64,000 bases of DNA from Ahrensia sp. R2A130. Its GTDB lineage: Bacteria > Pseudomonadota > Alphaproteobacteria > Rhizobiales > Rhizobiaceae. A model generated the notes under the pieces. It had not been told where the DNA came from and did not search any database. It worked only from the letters and a program-made list of their open reading frames with translations. The stretch covers positions 1 to 64,000 of the forward strand of contig NZ_AEEB01000022.1 in assembly GCF_000179775.1 (NCBI RefSeq). Direction: 5' to 3'. Positions 16,748 through 25,843 of this stretch are shown in pieces. The translations under genes were made by a program, and so were the position numbers. Position 1 is the first letter of the stretch. Each line of letters starts with the position of its first letter.

Positions 16748-18934
16748 TCAACCTACCTTGCGTGTTTGGGTGCCAAAGAAGCCGCGGAAGGTGGAAACCA
16801 CCTGCGAGGCAAACTCTGGATCATTGATATTGTGGGGAACGCGAACGAGCTGACGTTGCGCCGTCTGCCGCACCGTCTCTTCAAGGGCTGTGAAAAGCGC
16901 CTTATTTGCTGCAGGGTCATGGAAAGGCTGGCCCGGTGCATCGAGCGCAGAAACACCGCCCTCCGGCAGGAAAAAGCGCACTGGCCCAGTCATTGCGTTC
17001 AACCGCTCACCAATCCATCGACCAATCTGCTCATTCTCTTCCACAGTCGTGCGCATTAGCGTCACCTGCGGATTATGCTCGTAGAACAACCGGTCAGCGT
17101 AGCGTTCCGGCACCGTTTCCGGCGCACCGAAATTGACCATGTCGAGTGCACCGCAGGCCCCGATATACGGAAGCCCCGCGCGGATGGATGCGCCAAAGCG
17201 ATCCTCATTGGCCGGGAAAACCCCGCCCGCAATCATATCACAAATCTCAGTTGTCGTGAGATCAAGGACGGCGGTCAGCATACCTGAATCAAGAAGCTTT
17301 TCCATTGAACGCCCACCGGTACCGGTGGCGTGGAAAACCAGACAATCGGTCGTGTTCTCCAGTGCAGCCGCAACTTGTTGCACGCACGCTGTGGTCACCC
17401 CGAACATGGTAAGACCGACGGCAGGTTTATCGGCAACAGCCTCAGCCTGTCCGCCAGCATTTCGCGCCTTCACCATACCCGCCAGCGCGTTGGCACCGTT
17501 GGCGAGCACTTGTCGCGTAATAGAATTGATGCCCTGAACATCTGCCACCGAGTGGAGCATGAAGATGTCGGACGGGCCGACATATTTTTCCACATCGCCA
17601 GACGCGACAGTGGAAACCATGACCTTGGGAATACCGACGGGTAACGCACGCATCGCTGGCGTTGCCAGTGCTGTTCCGCCAGATCCACCGGCAGAAACTA
17701 TCCCGGCAACATTGTCCTGAACCGCCATCCAGCGTTCAAAGGCCTTCGCCATGCCAGCAACCGCCGTACCGCGATCACCTGTGAAGACGCCGGATATGCC
17801 GTGAGGATGAAAACCTGCAACCGCATGGGGCGGAACTTCTGCACCAGACGGTCGCCCAGTAGTCGACAAATCGACCAGTTGAACGTTCAAACCCTGTGCC
17901 TTCAAGATGTCGCGCATGAAGCGCAGCTCGGCACCTTTGGTATCGAGCGTTCCCGCAACCAATACCCTCGTACCCAACCCGCGAATGCGTGCTGAAAGCG
18001 GCTCCATTTTATTGGCCTTGCCAGAGCCCGCTGATGCAGCCTCGGTCACGGTTCGTGCAGCGCCCTCAATTACTCGTACCGGAACCGCAGGCGACCATCT
18101 GGTCGGAACGGTTGGGTTGGAGATATAAATACGAGCCGGGCGTGCGCTTTCGCTTTTCGCAGCATCTTTGCCCAACGCGGTCGGAGATCGCGAAAGCTCC
18201 TCATCGCCATCATGGGCGTGGCGGCCAACACCGAGCAGGCTTTGTTGCAAGTTACGATCAGCCGCCAGAACTCCGGCATCCATAACCCGGTTGATGCGCC
18301 CGTTGACCATGATGGCAACAGACTCTGAAACTGATGTCGCAACGCCGATATTCTGCTCGATAACGAGCACATCAATTTCGCCCTCCTGTCCCAACCGGAT
18401 CAGCATATCGGCAACAAGATCAACAATGACCGGAGCAAGGCCCTCCGTCGGTTCGTCCATCACCAGAAGGCGCGGATTGAGAAGCAGAGCACGGGAGATA
18501 GCGAGCATCTGCTGTTCGCCACCAGACAATTGCGCACCACCATTGCTGCGTCTTTCAGCAAGCCGCGGGAAGGTCGAATAAACGCGCTCGATGCTCCAAG
18601 GGCCGTTTGGCTTCGACACCAGCTTGAGATGTTCATCCACAGTAAGTGAAGGCCACAACCGACGGCCTTGCGGCACGTAGCCAATGCCGGAGCGCGCACG
18701 TTCTGAAGATGAAAGCCCTGCCAGCGACTTGCCGGCGAACGAGATCGTGCCGCTGGAAGCGGGCTCCATTCCCATGATAGCTTTGCACAAGGTCGTTTTG
18801 CCCATGCCGTTGCGGCCAACAACCGACAACACACCGCCGGGCAACGTTAGATCCACACCCTGCAAAGCATGGCTCTGGCCGTAGAAGACGTTGAGGTCCT
18901 TTACCTCAAGGATCGGAGTGCCGCGTTCAGTCAT
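16748..18934 (-). CDS. LivF-type ABC ATPase fused to UPF0261 (Tm-1 N-terminal-like) domain
   Basis: A 728-residue fusion. Residues 1-235 are a branched-chain amino-acid-type ABC ATPase: Walker A GRNGMGKT (40-47), signature LSGGEQ (about 136-141), Walker [11 protein letters not shown]. Residues about 236-318 are an Ala/Ser/Arg-rich linker. Residues about 320-725 are a complete UPF0261 domain ([69 protein letters not shown]). UPF0261 is normally a stand-alone protein of about 400 residues. It overlaps livG by 8 bp. The fusion ties the transporter motor physically to what may be an enzyme acting on the imported compound. Confidence 0.92.
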   Translation of the reverse strand: MTERGTPILEVKDLNVFYGQSHALQGVDLTLPGGVLSVVGRNGMGKTTLCKAIMGMEPASSGTISFAGKSLAGLSSSERARSGIGYVPQGRRLWPSLTVDEHLKLVSKPNGPWSIERVYSTFPRLAERRSNGGAQLSGGEQQMLAISRALLLNPRLLVMDEPTEGLAPVIVDLVADMLIRLGQEGEIDVLVIEQNIGVATSVSESVAIMVNGRINRVMDAGVLAADRNLQQSLLGVGRHAHDGDEELSRSPTALGKDAAKSESARPARIYISNPTVPTRWSPAVPVRVIEGAARTVTEAASAGSGKANKMEPLSARIRGLGTRVLVAGTLDTKGAELRFMRDILKAQGLNVQLVDLSTTGRPSGAEVPPHAVAGFHPHGISGVFTGDRGTAVAGMAKAFERWMAVQDNVAGIVSAGGSGGTALATPAMRALPVGIPKVMVSTVASGDVEKYVGPSDIFMLHSVADVQGINSITRQVLANGANALAGMVKARNAGGQAEAVADKPAVGLTMFGVTTACVQQVAAALENTTDCLVFHATGTGGRSMEKLLDSGMLTAVLDLTTTEICDMIAGGVFPANEDRFGASIRAGLPYIGACGALDMVNFGAPETVPERYADRLFYEHNPQVTLMRTTVEENEQIGRWIGERLNAMTGPVRFFLPEGGVSALDAPGQPFHDPAANKALFTALEETVRQTAQRQLVRVPHNINDPEFASQVVSTFRGFFGTQTRKVG

Positions 18935-19733
18935 GCCCGCCTCCGAGATAGAGCGCCTGAACTTCCGGATCTTCTTCGATTTCGGCAGGCTTCCCTTCTT
19001 TAAAAATGCGCCCGTTATGCATCATCGAAACCTGCTCCGAGACGCGCAAAGCCACGTCCATATCGTGTTCGATGATGATGTAACCCATGTGACCAGGTAG
19101 GCCCGTCAGGATCTCGATCAGTTCGGATCGTTCGGTCGGAGAAAGACCTGCAGCGGGCTCGTCGAACAGAATGAACCGTGGAGCACCAGAAAGCGCCATT
19201 GCGATTTCCAGCTGCCGTTGTTGGCCATAGGCCAACTCGTTGACAGGCCTCAGGCGGATGTCTTCCAAGTGGACAACGCGGATAAGATCTTCCGCAGTTG
19301 CCATCAATGCATCGTTACGGCGTGGACGCAGGAACGAGAACCGGTTCCGCGAAACACCGCAGCAAGCAAGATAGATATTGTCCAGCACGCTAAGGCCGTT
19401 GAACAACAGTGAAATTTGATAGGTCCGTCGCAGGCCTCTGCGGATGCGTTCGTGAGCAGCGAACTCGGTTACGTCCTCACCAAAGAAGCGTACGGTCCCA
19501 CCGCTTGGAAGGAAGTCGCCGGTAATGCAGTTGAACAGTGTCGTTTTACCAGCACCGTTAGAGCCAAGTACGGCTCGTCGTTCGCCCGGCTTCACCGACA
19601 AAGTTATATCTTCAAGTGCCGCCAATGCGCCAAAATATTTGGATACACCGCGTAATTCCAAGGCGTTTGATGTGCCGGTCGCTTCCAACCGATCGGAAAC
19701 ACTTCTACCGGGTGAAAGGGCTGTAACGCTCAT
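18927..19733 (-). CDS. LivG-type ABC transporter ATPase
   Basis: A 268-residue ATPase of the hydrophobic/branched-chain amino-acid transporter family. Walker A is GSNGAGKT, Walker B is [13 protein letters not shown], and the LivG-specific insert with ..[21 protein letters not shown] is present. The family signature LSGGQ appears as the variant [12 protein letters not shown], common in LivG. It overlaps livM by ATGA and the LivF fusion by 8 bp, so both ATPases pair with the two permeases upstream. Confidence 0.93.
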   Translation of the reverse strand: MSVTALSPGRSVSDRLEATGTSNALELRGVSKYFGALAALEDITLSVKPGERRAVLGSNGAGKTTLFNCITGDFLPSGGTVRFFGEDVTEFAAHERIRRGLRRTYQISLLFNGLSVLDNIYLACCGVSRNRFSFLRPRRNDALMATAEDLIRVVHLEDIRLRPVNELAYGQQRQLEIAMALSGAPRFILFDEPAAGLSPTERSELIEILTGLPGHMGYIIIEHDMDVALRVSEQVSMMHNGRIFKEGKPAEIEEDPEVQALYLGGGHD

Positions 19734-20809
19734 GACCCCTCAACCGTGTTGGCGCCTGTCAGCGGATCGCGGCCACGTCCGGCGCGCCATTTATCCCAAA
19801 GGCCTAACAGGCCATCCGGCGAGAAGAATACAATGAGCAAAAACGATATGCCGACCAGCAATTGAAAACGGTCACCCGACAGACCCAGCGAAGTGAGGAT
19901 GTCGATCGCAAATGTTTTGAGAACCACATAAACGATCGCTCCAATAAACGGACCAATGGGGCGTCCCAATCCTCCAATCACCGCGATAACCAGAATGTCG
20001 ATCACTGGTCCTGTGCCTGCGGTTCCCGGCGAAATTTGAGAGGATTGCCACGTCAACAAAATGCCGCCGATGCCTGCTATGAAAGCCGCAAACGCATGAG
20101 CTGCAACACGGTGTGCGTTGACGTTAAAGCCGAGAGCAGCCATGCGGCGAGGGTTGTCTCTTACCCCCTGCAACGCCAAGCCAAACGGCGCGCGCGACAG
20201 ATACAGCACAGCCAAATAGGCCAGCGTGGCAAAGAACAATGACAGGTAATAGAACGGAATATCCGCTCGCCAATCCACGCCAAACAATTTCGGAGGGAAG
20301 ACGCCGTTAAAGCCGGAAAACCCGTTGAAGACGACGTAGTTCTGGCGGGTGAAATAGAAGAACGCTGACGCAATCGCCAACGTTATCATGATCGTATAAA
20401 TACCCTCTGTCCGAACAGCGAGCGCACCGATGGCCGTTCCAAACAAAACGGCAATAATCAACGCCAAAGGAACGGCGACCCACCACGGCCAGCCAAGCGA
20501 TACGGCATCGATAGAGCTGACGCCGAAAATCGCCACCATGTAACCAGCAACAGCTGCGATGGTCAGTTGCGCCAGCGAAACCATTCCGCCGTAACCGCCT
20601 AAGAACATCAGCGACAACGCGATCATGCCAAGTACAAATGACCAACCAAATATCTGGTTGAGCACGAAGCCCGAAGCGATGGCAGGCATGATGAGCAGGA
20701 GCGCGGCAACGACCCAATAGGCAACCGGAATCCGTTCGTACCAAGCCGTTTCCAAACGACCATCTACGACGAACTCGGAAGATCCATTGGCGTGCTCAAC
20801 AACACTCAT
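19730..20809 (-). CDS. LivM-type branched-chain amino-acid ABC permease
   Basis: A 359-residue polytopic membrane protein with about nine hydrophobic segments and the LivM-type motif QGVRDNPRRMAALGFNVNAHRV, which contacts the ATPase. A soluble leader of about 30 residues precedes the first membrane span. It starts just after livH (3 bp between them) and overlaps livG by ATGA. Together with LivH it forms the import channel; the cargo is probably a small organic acid or amide rather than leucine given the surrounding catabolic genes. Confidence 0.93.
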   Translation of the reverse strand: MSVVEHANGSSEFVVDGRLETAWYERIPVAYWVVAALLLIMPAIASGFVLNQIFGWSFVLGMIALSLMFLGGYGGMVSLAQLTIAAVAGYMVAIFGVSSIDAVSLGWPWWVAVPLALIIAVLFGTAIGALAVRTEGIYTIMITLAIASAFFYFTRQNYVVFNGFSGFNGVFPPKLFGVDWRADIPFYYLSLFFATLAYLAVLYLSRAPFGLALQGVRDNPRRMAALGFNVNAHRVAAHAFAAFIAGIGGILLTWQSSQISPGTAGTGPVIDILVIAVIGGLGRPIGPFIGAIVYVVLKTFAIDILTSLGLSGDRFQLLVGISFLLIVFFSPDGLLGLWDKWRAGRGRDPLTGANTVEGS

Positions 20810-20812
20810 GGT

Positions 20813-21826
20813 TCAAGCTCTCCCCATCAGCCCTTGCGGGCGGAAAGCGAGAACAACGACCATGATGAGGAAAGTTAGAACGACGGCATAAGTCGGGAAG
20901 TAGACGGAGCCGAACTGCTCCGCACACCCAATAATAATCGCGCCAATTGCAGCGCCAGTGATTGACCCCATACCGCCAACAATAACCACCACGAGAGACG
21001 CCAACAGGAAACGAATGTCTTCGCCCGGCGCGACTGTTTGGAAGGTGCCACCAACCACGCCTGCAAGACCCGCAAGGCCTGCACCGAAGGCAAAAACACC
21101 GACAAACACCCACTGAATGCGCGCGCCTGTTGCCGACAACATGTCACGATCATCCACACCCGCGCGGATCAACATTCCAATCTGCGTACGGTTCAGCAGC
21201 AACCACATGGCGACGCCAATGACGATTGCAGCTGCAAGGATCACGAGCCGCACAACGGGGTATTTCAGGAATATTGGATCACCCGTCGACCGGCTTAAAC
21301 CGGTGACAAAAAAGGTTTCGATAGGGCCGGATAACCAGCCTGGAGGAGTGATATTGTAAAAATCGCCACCCCAGTACCAAAGCATGAGATCAGCCATCAC
21401 AATCGATATGCCTATGGTCACAAGCGTTTGGCGTAAGTCTTCGCCCTCCATGCGCCGGAAGACGAAAAACTGAAGCAGAATGCCAATTGCGCCCACGGTG
21501 ATGAAGGCGACAGGAAATGCAAGAAGCCATGAGCCGGTAGCGTTCGATACGCTGTAGCCGATGTAACCACCCAGCAGATAAAGCGATCCGTGCGCCAGAT
21601 TGACGTTGCGCATAAGACCGAAGATCAAGGTGAAACCGGAGGCTACCAGGAAATAGAGACCACCCAACGTCACCCCGTTAAAGAGGGCGTTGAGGAATAT
21701 CTTCTTGCGTCCGATGGCATCCTTTAGCCATTCCGGCCAAACCGCGAATATCATCCACAGCAGAACAGCGACGACCACGAATGTGATCGCAGACCAAACC
21801 GGGTGACGTTCGATAAACCGCCTCAA
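20813..21826 (-). CDS. LivH-type branched-chain amino-acid ABC permease
   Basis: A 337-residue permease with the LivH core (LFNGVTLGGLYFLVASGFTLIFG..RNVNLAHGSLYLLGGYIGY) and the late loop RAGVDDRDMLSATG. Translation appears to start at a TTG at 21826 that overlaps the stop of a short upstream reading frame (TTGA); no ATG is available until after the first hydrophobic segment. The first 25-30 residues add an extra membrane span (SAITFVVVAVLLWMIFAVW) before the conserved core. Confidence 0.88.
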   Translation of the reverse strand: MRRFIERHPVWSAITFVVVAVLLWMIFAVWPEWLKDAIGRKKIFLNALFNGVTLGGLYFLVASGFTLIFGLMRNVNLAHGSLYLLGGYIGYSVSNATGSWLLAFPVAFITVGAIGILLQFFVFRRMEGEDLRQTLVTIGISIVMADLMLWYWGGDFYNITPPGWLSGPIETFFVTGLSRSTGDPIFLKYPVVRLVILAAAIVIGVAMWLLLNRTQIGMLIRAGVDDRDMLSATGARIQWVFVGVFAFGAGLAGLAGVVGGTFQTVAPGEDIRFLLASLVVVIVGGMGSITGAAIGAIIIGCAEQFGSVYFPTYAVVLTFLIMVVVLAFRPQGLMGRA

Positions 21827-21888
21827 GACGCTTCGCGACGCGCAAAGGCTCGTAAGGCACGTTTATCCGTGTCTACCTTCCAAGCCAT
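21823..21888 (-). CDS. 21-codon reading frame preceding livH (possible leader or coupled N-terminus)
   Basis: An ATG at 21888 has an excellent ribosome site (GGGAGGACGCA) and opens a 21-residue frame rich in Arg, Lys and Ala, whose TGA overlaps the TTG start of livH. livH itself has no good ribosome site of its own. Either this is a short peptide that couples ribosomes into livH, or the two frames are one N-terminus separated by a frameshift (real or a sequence error). Both options fit; I cannot separate them here. Confidence 0.45.
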   Translation of the reverse strand: MAWKVDTDKRALRAFARREAS

Positions 21889-21974
21889 TGCGTCCTCCCA
21901 GACTATCTCATTGCAGCACACCATCTTGGCGCGGTGTCAGCTTTTTTAGAGACTAGGAAGGGATGCTCGGGATC

Positions 21975-21994
21975 GTGATACCCCAGAGTATCAC
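21975..21994. promoter_or_regulatory. Perfect dyad between araC-type gene and livH
   Basis: GTGATAC and GTATCAC face each other across six bases. The site lies about 90 bp upstream of the livH leader frame and 95 bp after the regulator's stop, where an operator of the transport/catabolic run would be expected. There is no T tract, so it is less likely to be a terminator. Which protein binds is unknown; AraC-family proteins usually prefer direct repeats. Confidence 0.4.
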
Positions 21995-22042
21995 GGGGTG
22001 GCGCATCATCGCCAAATGACAGTTGAGGTTTGGCGGCACAAA

Positions 22043-22068
22043 CGACAACTAGGTTTTAAGAGTTGTCG
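22043..22068. promoter_or_regulatory. Second inverted repeat downstream of araC-type gene
   Basis: Eight-base arms CGACAACT / AGTTGTCG are separated by ten AT-rich bases, starting about 22 bp after the regulator's stop codon. It could be a weak terminator for the regulator gene or a second operator for livH. No run of T follows on the minus strand. Confidence 0.35.
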
Positions 22069-22089
22069 ACCATCAGTTGCGATACCCGC

Positions 22090-22917
22090 TCATGCGATAT
22101 GGGCAACACGCCTGTAGTCGCTCGGTGGAATGCCCACATTGGTGGTGAAGAAACGAGTGAAACTTGCTTGGGATGCAAACCCCAAATCGTAGGCAATGTC
22201 CGTCACCGTCGAACGCGTCCCCATAAGGTCGTCAATCGCCTGCTCGGCTCGTAGTGTGTTGAGATACAGGTTTGGCGTGATGCCCATCTGCTTCTTGAAA
22301 AGTTTGAAAAAATGTGGCCGCGACAGACCAGATTCCTTTGCCAGCCAGTCGATCTGCATGTCTTCGCGAAAACGCTGCTGCATGAGCCCGATTGAGCGAC
22401 GAACACGGAAATCGAGAAACCCTCTGCCGAACCGGCTAGCAGTGTCATCTCGCTGGCCGCAGGTCCAACTCTGCTCATAACATTGCCGTGTGGTTTCGAA
22501 GAGAAACGGATCGAATAGGTCTGAACTTTCTTGATCCATCAGCAACGAGGTAAGGCGGTTTACCCAACTGGAAACCACAGTGGTGACGTCAATGCGGGCG
22601 CTGCCAAATGCGAGTGCGAAATCGTTGGATCGGTTCTGCTCCAGAAACCAGTTTGGCTTCACATAGAGCGTCAACGTGATGAGCGGATTAGCTGGATCTT
22701 CGATCTCGAAATTATGCGGTGCCCATGGCGATACAGCCACGCCACGGTTTCGATCTATGGGGTGAACCTCGTCACCAATCCGAACGCGCCCTGCACCACC
22801 ATCCAGCCAGAAGATGAGATGCGCTTCGCGATGCGCGTGCGTAATTATAGGTTTGTCCAACTCGTAAAGAGCTGCACGGCCAAACTCGCCGTGATGGACG
22901 GAAATTGCTCCACTCAT
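22090..22917 (-). CDS. AraC-family transcriptional regulator with cupin sensor domain
   Basis: A 275-residue regulator. The N-terminal half is an AraC-type cupin (HAHREAHLIFWLDGGAG, VSPWAPHNFEI). The C-terminal half has the two helix-turn-helix units, WLAKESGLSRPHFFKLFKKQ and TDIAYDLGFASQASFTRFF, ending in the usual PSDYRR. The ATG at 22917 was chosen because GGGAGGAAT lies just upstream. It sits on the same strand between the aldehyde dehydrogenase and livH, so it is the natural candidate to sense the imported compound and switch the locus. Confidence 0.9.
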   Translation of the reverse strand: MSGAISVHHGEFGRAALYELDKPIITHAHREAHLIFWLDGGAGRVRIGDEVHPIDRNRGVAVSPWAPHNFEIEDPANPLITLTLYVKPNWFLEQNRSNDFALAFGSARIDVTTVVSSWVNRLTSLLMDQESSDLFDPFLFETTRQCYEQSWTCGQRDDTASRFGRGFLDFRVRRSIGLMQQRFREDMQIDWLAKESGLSRPHFFKLFKKQMGITPNLYLNTLRAEQAIDDLMGTRSTVTDIAYDLGFASQASFTRFFTTNVGIPPSDYRRVAHIA

Positions 22918-23062
22918 GTATTCCTCCCACGCCAGCGGCTCCCAAACGTGCCAGCGAACCAACAGCATCGGGCGCAGCGCCGCTAAACGTCAAGGTTGCG
23001 GAGGGACAATGCGATCACAAGGCATGAAAGGAGACTTTGAGGTATGGTAATTTTTGCAAGAG

Positions 23063-24502
23063 TTACGGCTCCACATAGGCCGTCTTTAGAACAGTGTAGA
23101 ACTCCGCCGCATGGCGACCTTGTTCTCTGGGCCCCATGCTGGAAGCCTTTGTTCCGCCAAAGGGAACATGATAATCTACCCCTGCCGTTGGCAGGTTTAC
23201 CATCACCATACCAGCGCGAACAGAACGTCGGAAATGGGACGCATATTTCAAGCTGGTGGTGCAAATTCCAGCGCACAGACCAAACTGCGTATCATTAGCC
23301 ACATATAGCGCCTCTTCATAATCGCGCACGCGCATCACGGAGGCAACCGGCCCGAAGACCTCTTCACGGTTGATCGTCATTTGTGGCGATGTATCCGTCA
23401 CCAGCGCTGGCGTCATGTAGAAACCGGGACGTCCACACTCGACACGTTCACCACCACCTCGAATGGAACCGCCCTCGCCTCGTGCGGTTTCGATGTAGCG
23501 AAGATTGTTGGCCAACTGCTGTTGATCGACGACCGGGCCGATAGTCGTATCATTATCAAGCGCGTGGCCAACCTTGAGGCCACGCATCCGCTCCAGACAT
23601 CCTTCTACAAAACGAGAATGAACGGACTCGGTGACGATCAACCGAGACGATGCGGTGCAACGTTGCCCGGTCGAGAAGAAGGCGCCGTCAATGGCACAAT
23701 CGATTGCCTGATCGATGTCAGCGTCATCCAGCACAACCAGAGGATTCTTACCCCCCATTTCAAGCTGAACCCGTCTCATATGTTTTGCACAAGCAGCAGC
23801 TACTCGAGCTCCCGTGGCCTGCGAACCGGTAAATGAGATCGCATCAATCCGAGGGTCTTCAAGCATCGCAGCACCAACGATAGACCCTGCCCCCATAACA
23901 AGATTAAACACACCATCGGGAAGACCGGCGCGCTGCAAAATATCGGCAAGCATCCATGCGCTGCCTGGCACCAGCTCTGCAGGTTTCATGACAACGGCAT
24001 TGCCATAACAAAGCGCAGGAGCAACCTTCCACGCCGGAATTGCCATCGGGTAGTTCCAAGGCGTGATAATGCCCACCACTCCCACCGGCTCGCGGGTAAC
24101 GTCGACTTCAACGCCAGGGCGCAACGAGGCAAGCTTTTCGCCACTGATGCGCAAAGCCTCGCCTGCAAAGTAAAGAAATATCTGGCCGGCGCGCCTCGTT
24201 TCCGCAACCGCCTCGCGACGGGTCTTGCCCTCTTCGCGTGCCAGTAACTCGCCGAGCTCATCGCTGCGGTTGAGTATCTCGTTGCCTGCCTGCGCTAGAA
24301 TATCATGACGCGCCTGAGGCGTGGTTTCGCCCCATCGCGGTTGTGCTGCACATGCCGCTTCAATGGCATCGCGCATATCGTCGGCATCTCCCTGCGCGTA
24401 ATGGCCAATAATCTCATTAGTATCAGACGGATTAACGTTGGGGCTTGAACGCCCGCCGCTCCTCCATTCGCCTGCAATCAGCATACCTTTAACGTCAGTC
24501 AT
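23063..24502 (-). CDS. Aldehyde dehydrogenase family protein
   Basis: A 479-residue NAD(P)-dependent aldehyde dehydrogenase. The general base Glu is in QLEMGGKNP and the nucleophile Cys in FFSTGQRCTASS; TPWNYP and FTGSQATG mark the cofactor fold. The opening INPSDTNEIIG-like segment resembles the 2-oxoglutarate-semialdehyde dehydrogenase (KGSADH/YcbD) group, which would fit a sugar-acid or lactone pathway, but that assignment is tentative. The ATG at 24502 has GGAG upstream; a GTG at 24520 is the alternative. Confidence 0.9.
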   Translation of the reverse strand: MTDVKGMLIAGEWRSGGRSSPNVNPSDTNEIIGHYAQGDADDMRDAIEAACAAQPRWGETTPQARHDILAQAGNEILNRSDELGELLAREEGKTRREAVAETRRAGQIFLYFAGEALRISGEKLASLRPGVEVDVTREPVGVVGIITPWNYPMAIPAWKVAPALCYGNAVVMKPAELVPGSAWMLADILQRAGLPDGVFNLVMGAGSIVGAAMLEDPRIDAISFTGSQATGARVAAACAKHMRRVQLEMGGKNPLVVLDDADIDQAIDCAIDGAFFSTGQRCTASSRLIVTESVHSRFVEGCLERMRGLKVGHALDNDTTIGPVVDQQQLANNLRYIETARGEGGSIRGGGERVECGRPGFYMTPALVTDTSPQMTINREEVFGPVASVMRVRDYEEALYVANDTQFGLCAGICTTSLKYASHFRRSVRAGMVMVNLPTAGVDYHVPFGGTKASSMGPREQGRHAAEFYTVLKTAYVEP

Positions 24503-24521
24503 ATCGCGATATCGCTCCACT

Positions 24522-24562
24522 AAAACAAAAGGGCCCCGAACCGGGAGTAGGTTCGGAGCCCA
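24522..24562 (-). terminator. Hairpin terminator after the binding-protein gene
   Basis: On the minus strand GGGCTCCGAACC and GGTTCGGGGCCC form a 12-bp stem (one mismatch), followed by TTTTGTTTT. It lies 25 bp after the stop of the binding-protein gene and just upstream of the aldehyde dehydrogenase start, so it should let the binding protein be made in excess over the rest of the locus. Confidence 0.85.
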
Positions 24563-24586
24563 AAGAGCTGCGTAAGATCTAAGTGA

Positions 24587-25843
24587 TCAGTCGCATTTGA
24601 GAATGTCGCGCGATGGAAGTCCCAAAGCCCGAAATTCTGCTTCGTCCATGCCAAGTGTCTGGTTCACATTTTCCGCCATAGCGACCATGTTATTGGCCAA
24701 CGTGCCGTCGGCTTGTTCAACCACTTCGGTCACGAAATTCGTGCCGATAGCCTGACGGTTACCGTCCAACTTGATCATGCCATTGGGCGCGTCGAGTTCT
24801 AGTGAACCGAGGCAGCCACGAAAGGCCGCGTGGCCGTCGGACAGATCACCGTTAACGGTGTTAAGGCACTGCAGCGCAGCATTAGTGGCATTGTAGTAAC
24901 CGGTGGCCAGCAACGACGGGCTGGGGAAGCGTTTCTCAGGCGGGAAAGCGTCCTGATAAGCCTTCACATAGGCCTGCCATTTCGGGTTATCCCAAGTGTC
25001 AGCCTGTGGTCCGGATGATGGCGTGCCGATCAGCGCGTTCTTGGCGTTACCTTTTGCAGAAAGCACCGTGCCATCAACCATGATCGAACCACCGATCAGG
25101 TTCGCGTCACCGCCAGCCTGTTGGTACTGGTTGAGGAAGTTGACGGCATCACCGCCACCCAAGCCCAGATAGATCGCATCCACATCGTCTGGAAGCGATG
25201 CAATGATCGAACCGAAATCCTTAGTACCAAGCGGGACCCACTGGCGTTCAACGATCTTACCACCGGCTTTGCAGTATCCCTGCGCGAAGCCGAGGAAGTT
25301 GGTGTAGGCGAAGGAATAGTCTTCCGCGACCGTCGCAACGGTCTTCCAACCTTTCTTGTCGAACACATACTCACCAAGACCAGCACCCCATTGCGCACCG
25401 TCCATATTGAAGCGGAAAAAGTTTTCAGCAGGGTCCACAAAGGTCGTTTCCTGCGCACCAGAAATGCCGTTGATGATCGTTGTTTGAGGTTGCGTCTTGG
25501 CGTAGTCGCGCAAAGCAATACCTTCAGAACCTGAAAGCGGGCCAATGACAAAATCGACCTTGTCCTGCTCCACCAGTTTGCGGGCACCGCGCACGGCACT
25601 GTCCGGGCTGGCGTCTGTCGACTGAATAATCAGTTCGATCTCTTTGCCGGCAGCTTTACCATCCGCCTGTTTCATTGCGGTCTGAAGACCACGAATTCCG
25701 TCCTCACCAAGGACAGTGTAGGTACCTTCCAGCGTGGCAAGTACGCCAATTTTGATTTTGTTGCTGTGGGCATCGGCCAGTGCAGCGCTTGTTGTCAGCG
25801 CAAGTGCTGCAACGGAAACGCTCGTCAAAAGAAACTTTTTCAT
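24587..25843 (-). CDS. ABC transporter periplasmic substrate-binding protein, LivJ/LivK type
   Basis: A 418-residue protein with a clear signal peptide (MKKFLLTSVSVAALALTTSA...ALA) and the type I periplasmic binding fold of the branched-chain amino-acid family (KIGVLATLEGTYTVLGEDG, DFVIGPLSGSEGIALRDYA). It should deliver cargo to the LivHMGF-type transporter downstream. RBS GGGAGGATTGA precedes the ATG. It is the first gene of the minus-strand run and has its own terminator, matching the high-copy role of binding proteins. Confidence 0.93.
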   Translation of the reverse strand: MKKFLLTSVSVAALALTTSAALADAHSNKIKIGVLATLEGTYTVLGEDGIRGLQTAMKQADGKAAGKEIELIIQSTDASPDSAVRGARKLVEQDKVDFVIGPLSGSEGIALRDYAKTQPQTTIINGISGAQETTFVDPAENFFRFNMDGAQWGAGLGEYVFDKKGWKTVATVAEDYSFAYTNFLGFAQGYCKAGGKIVERQWVPLGTKDFGSIIASLPDDVDAIYLGLGGGDAVNFLNQYQQAGGDANLIGGSIMVDGTVLSAKGNAKNALIGTPSSGPQADTWDNPKWQAYVKAYQDAFPPEKRFPSPSLLATGYYNATNAALQCLNTVNGDLSDGHAAFRGCLGSLELDAPNGMIKLDGNRQAIGTNFVTEVVEQADGTLANNMVAMAENVNQTLGMDEAEFRALGLPSRDILKCD

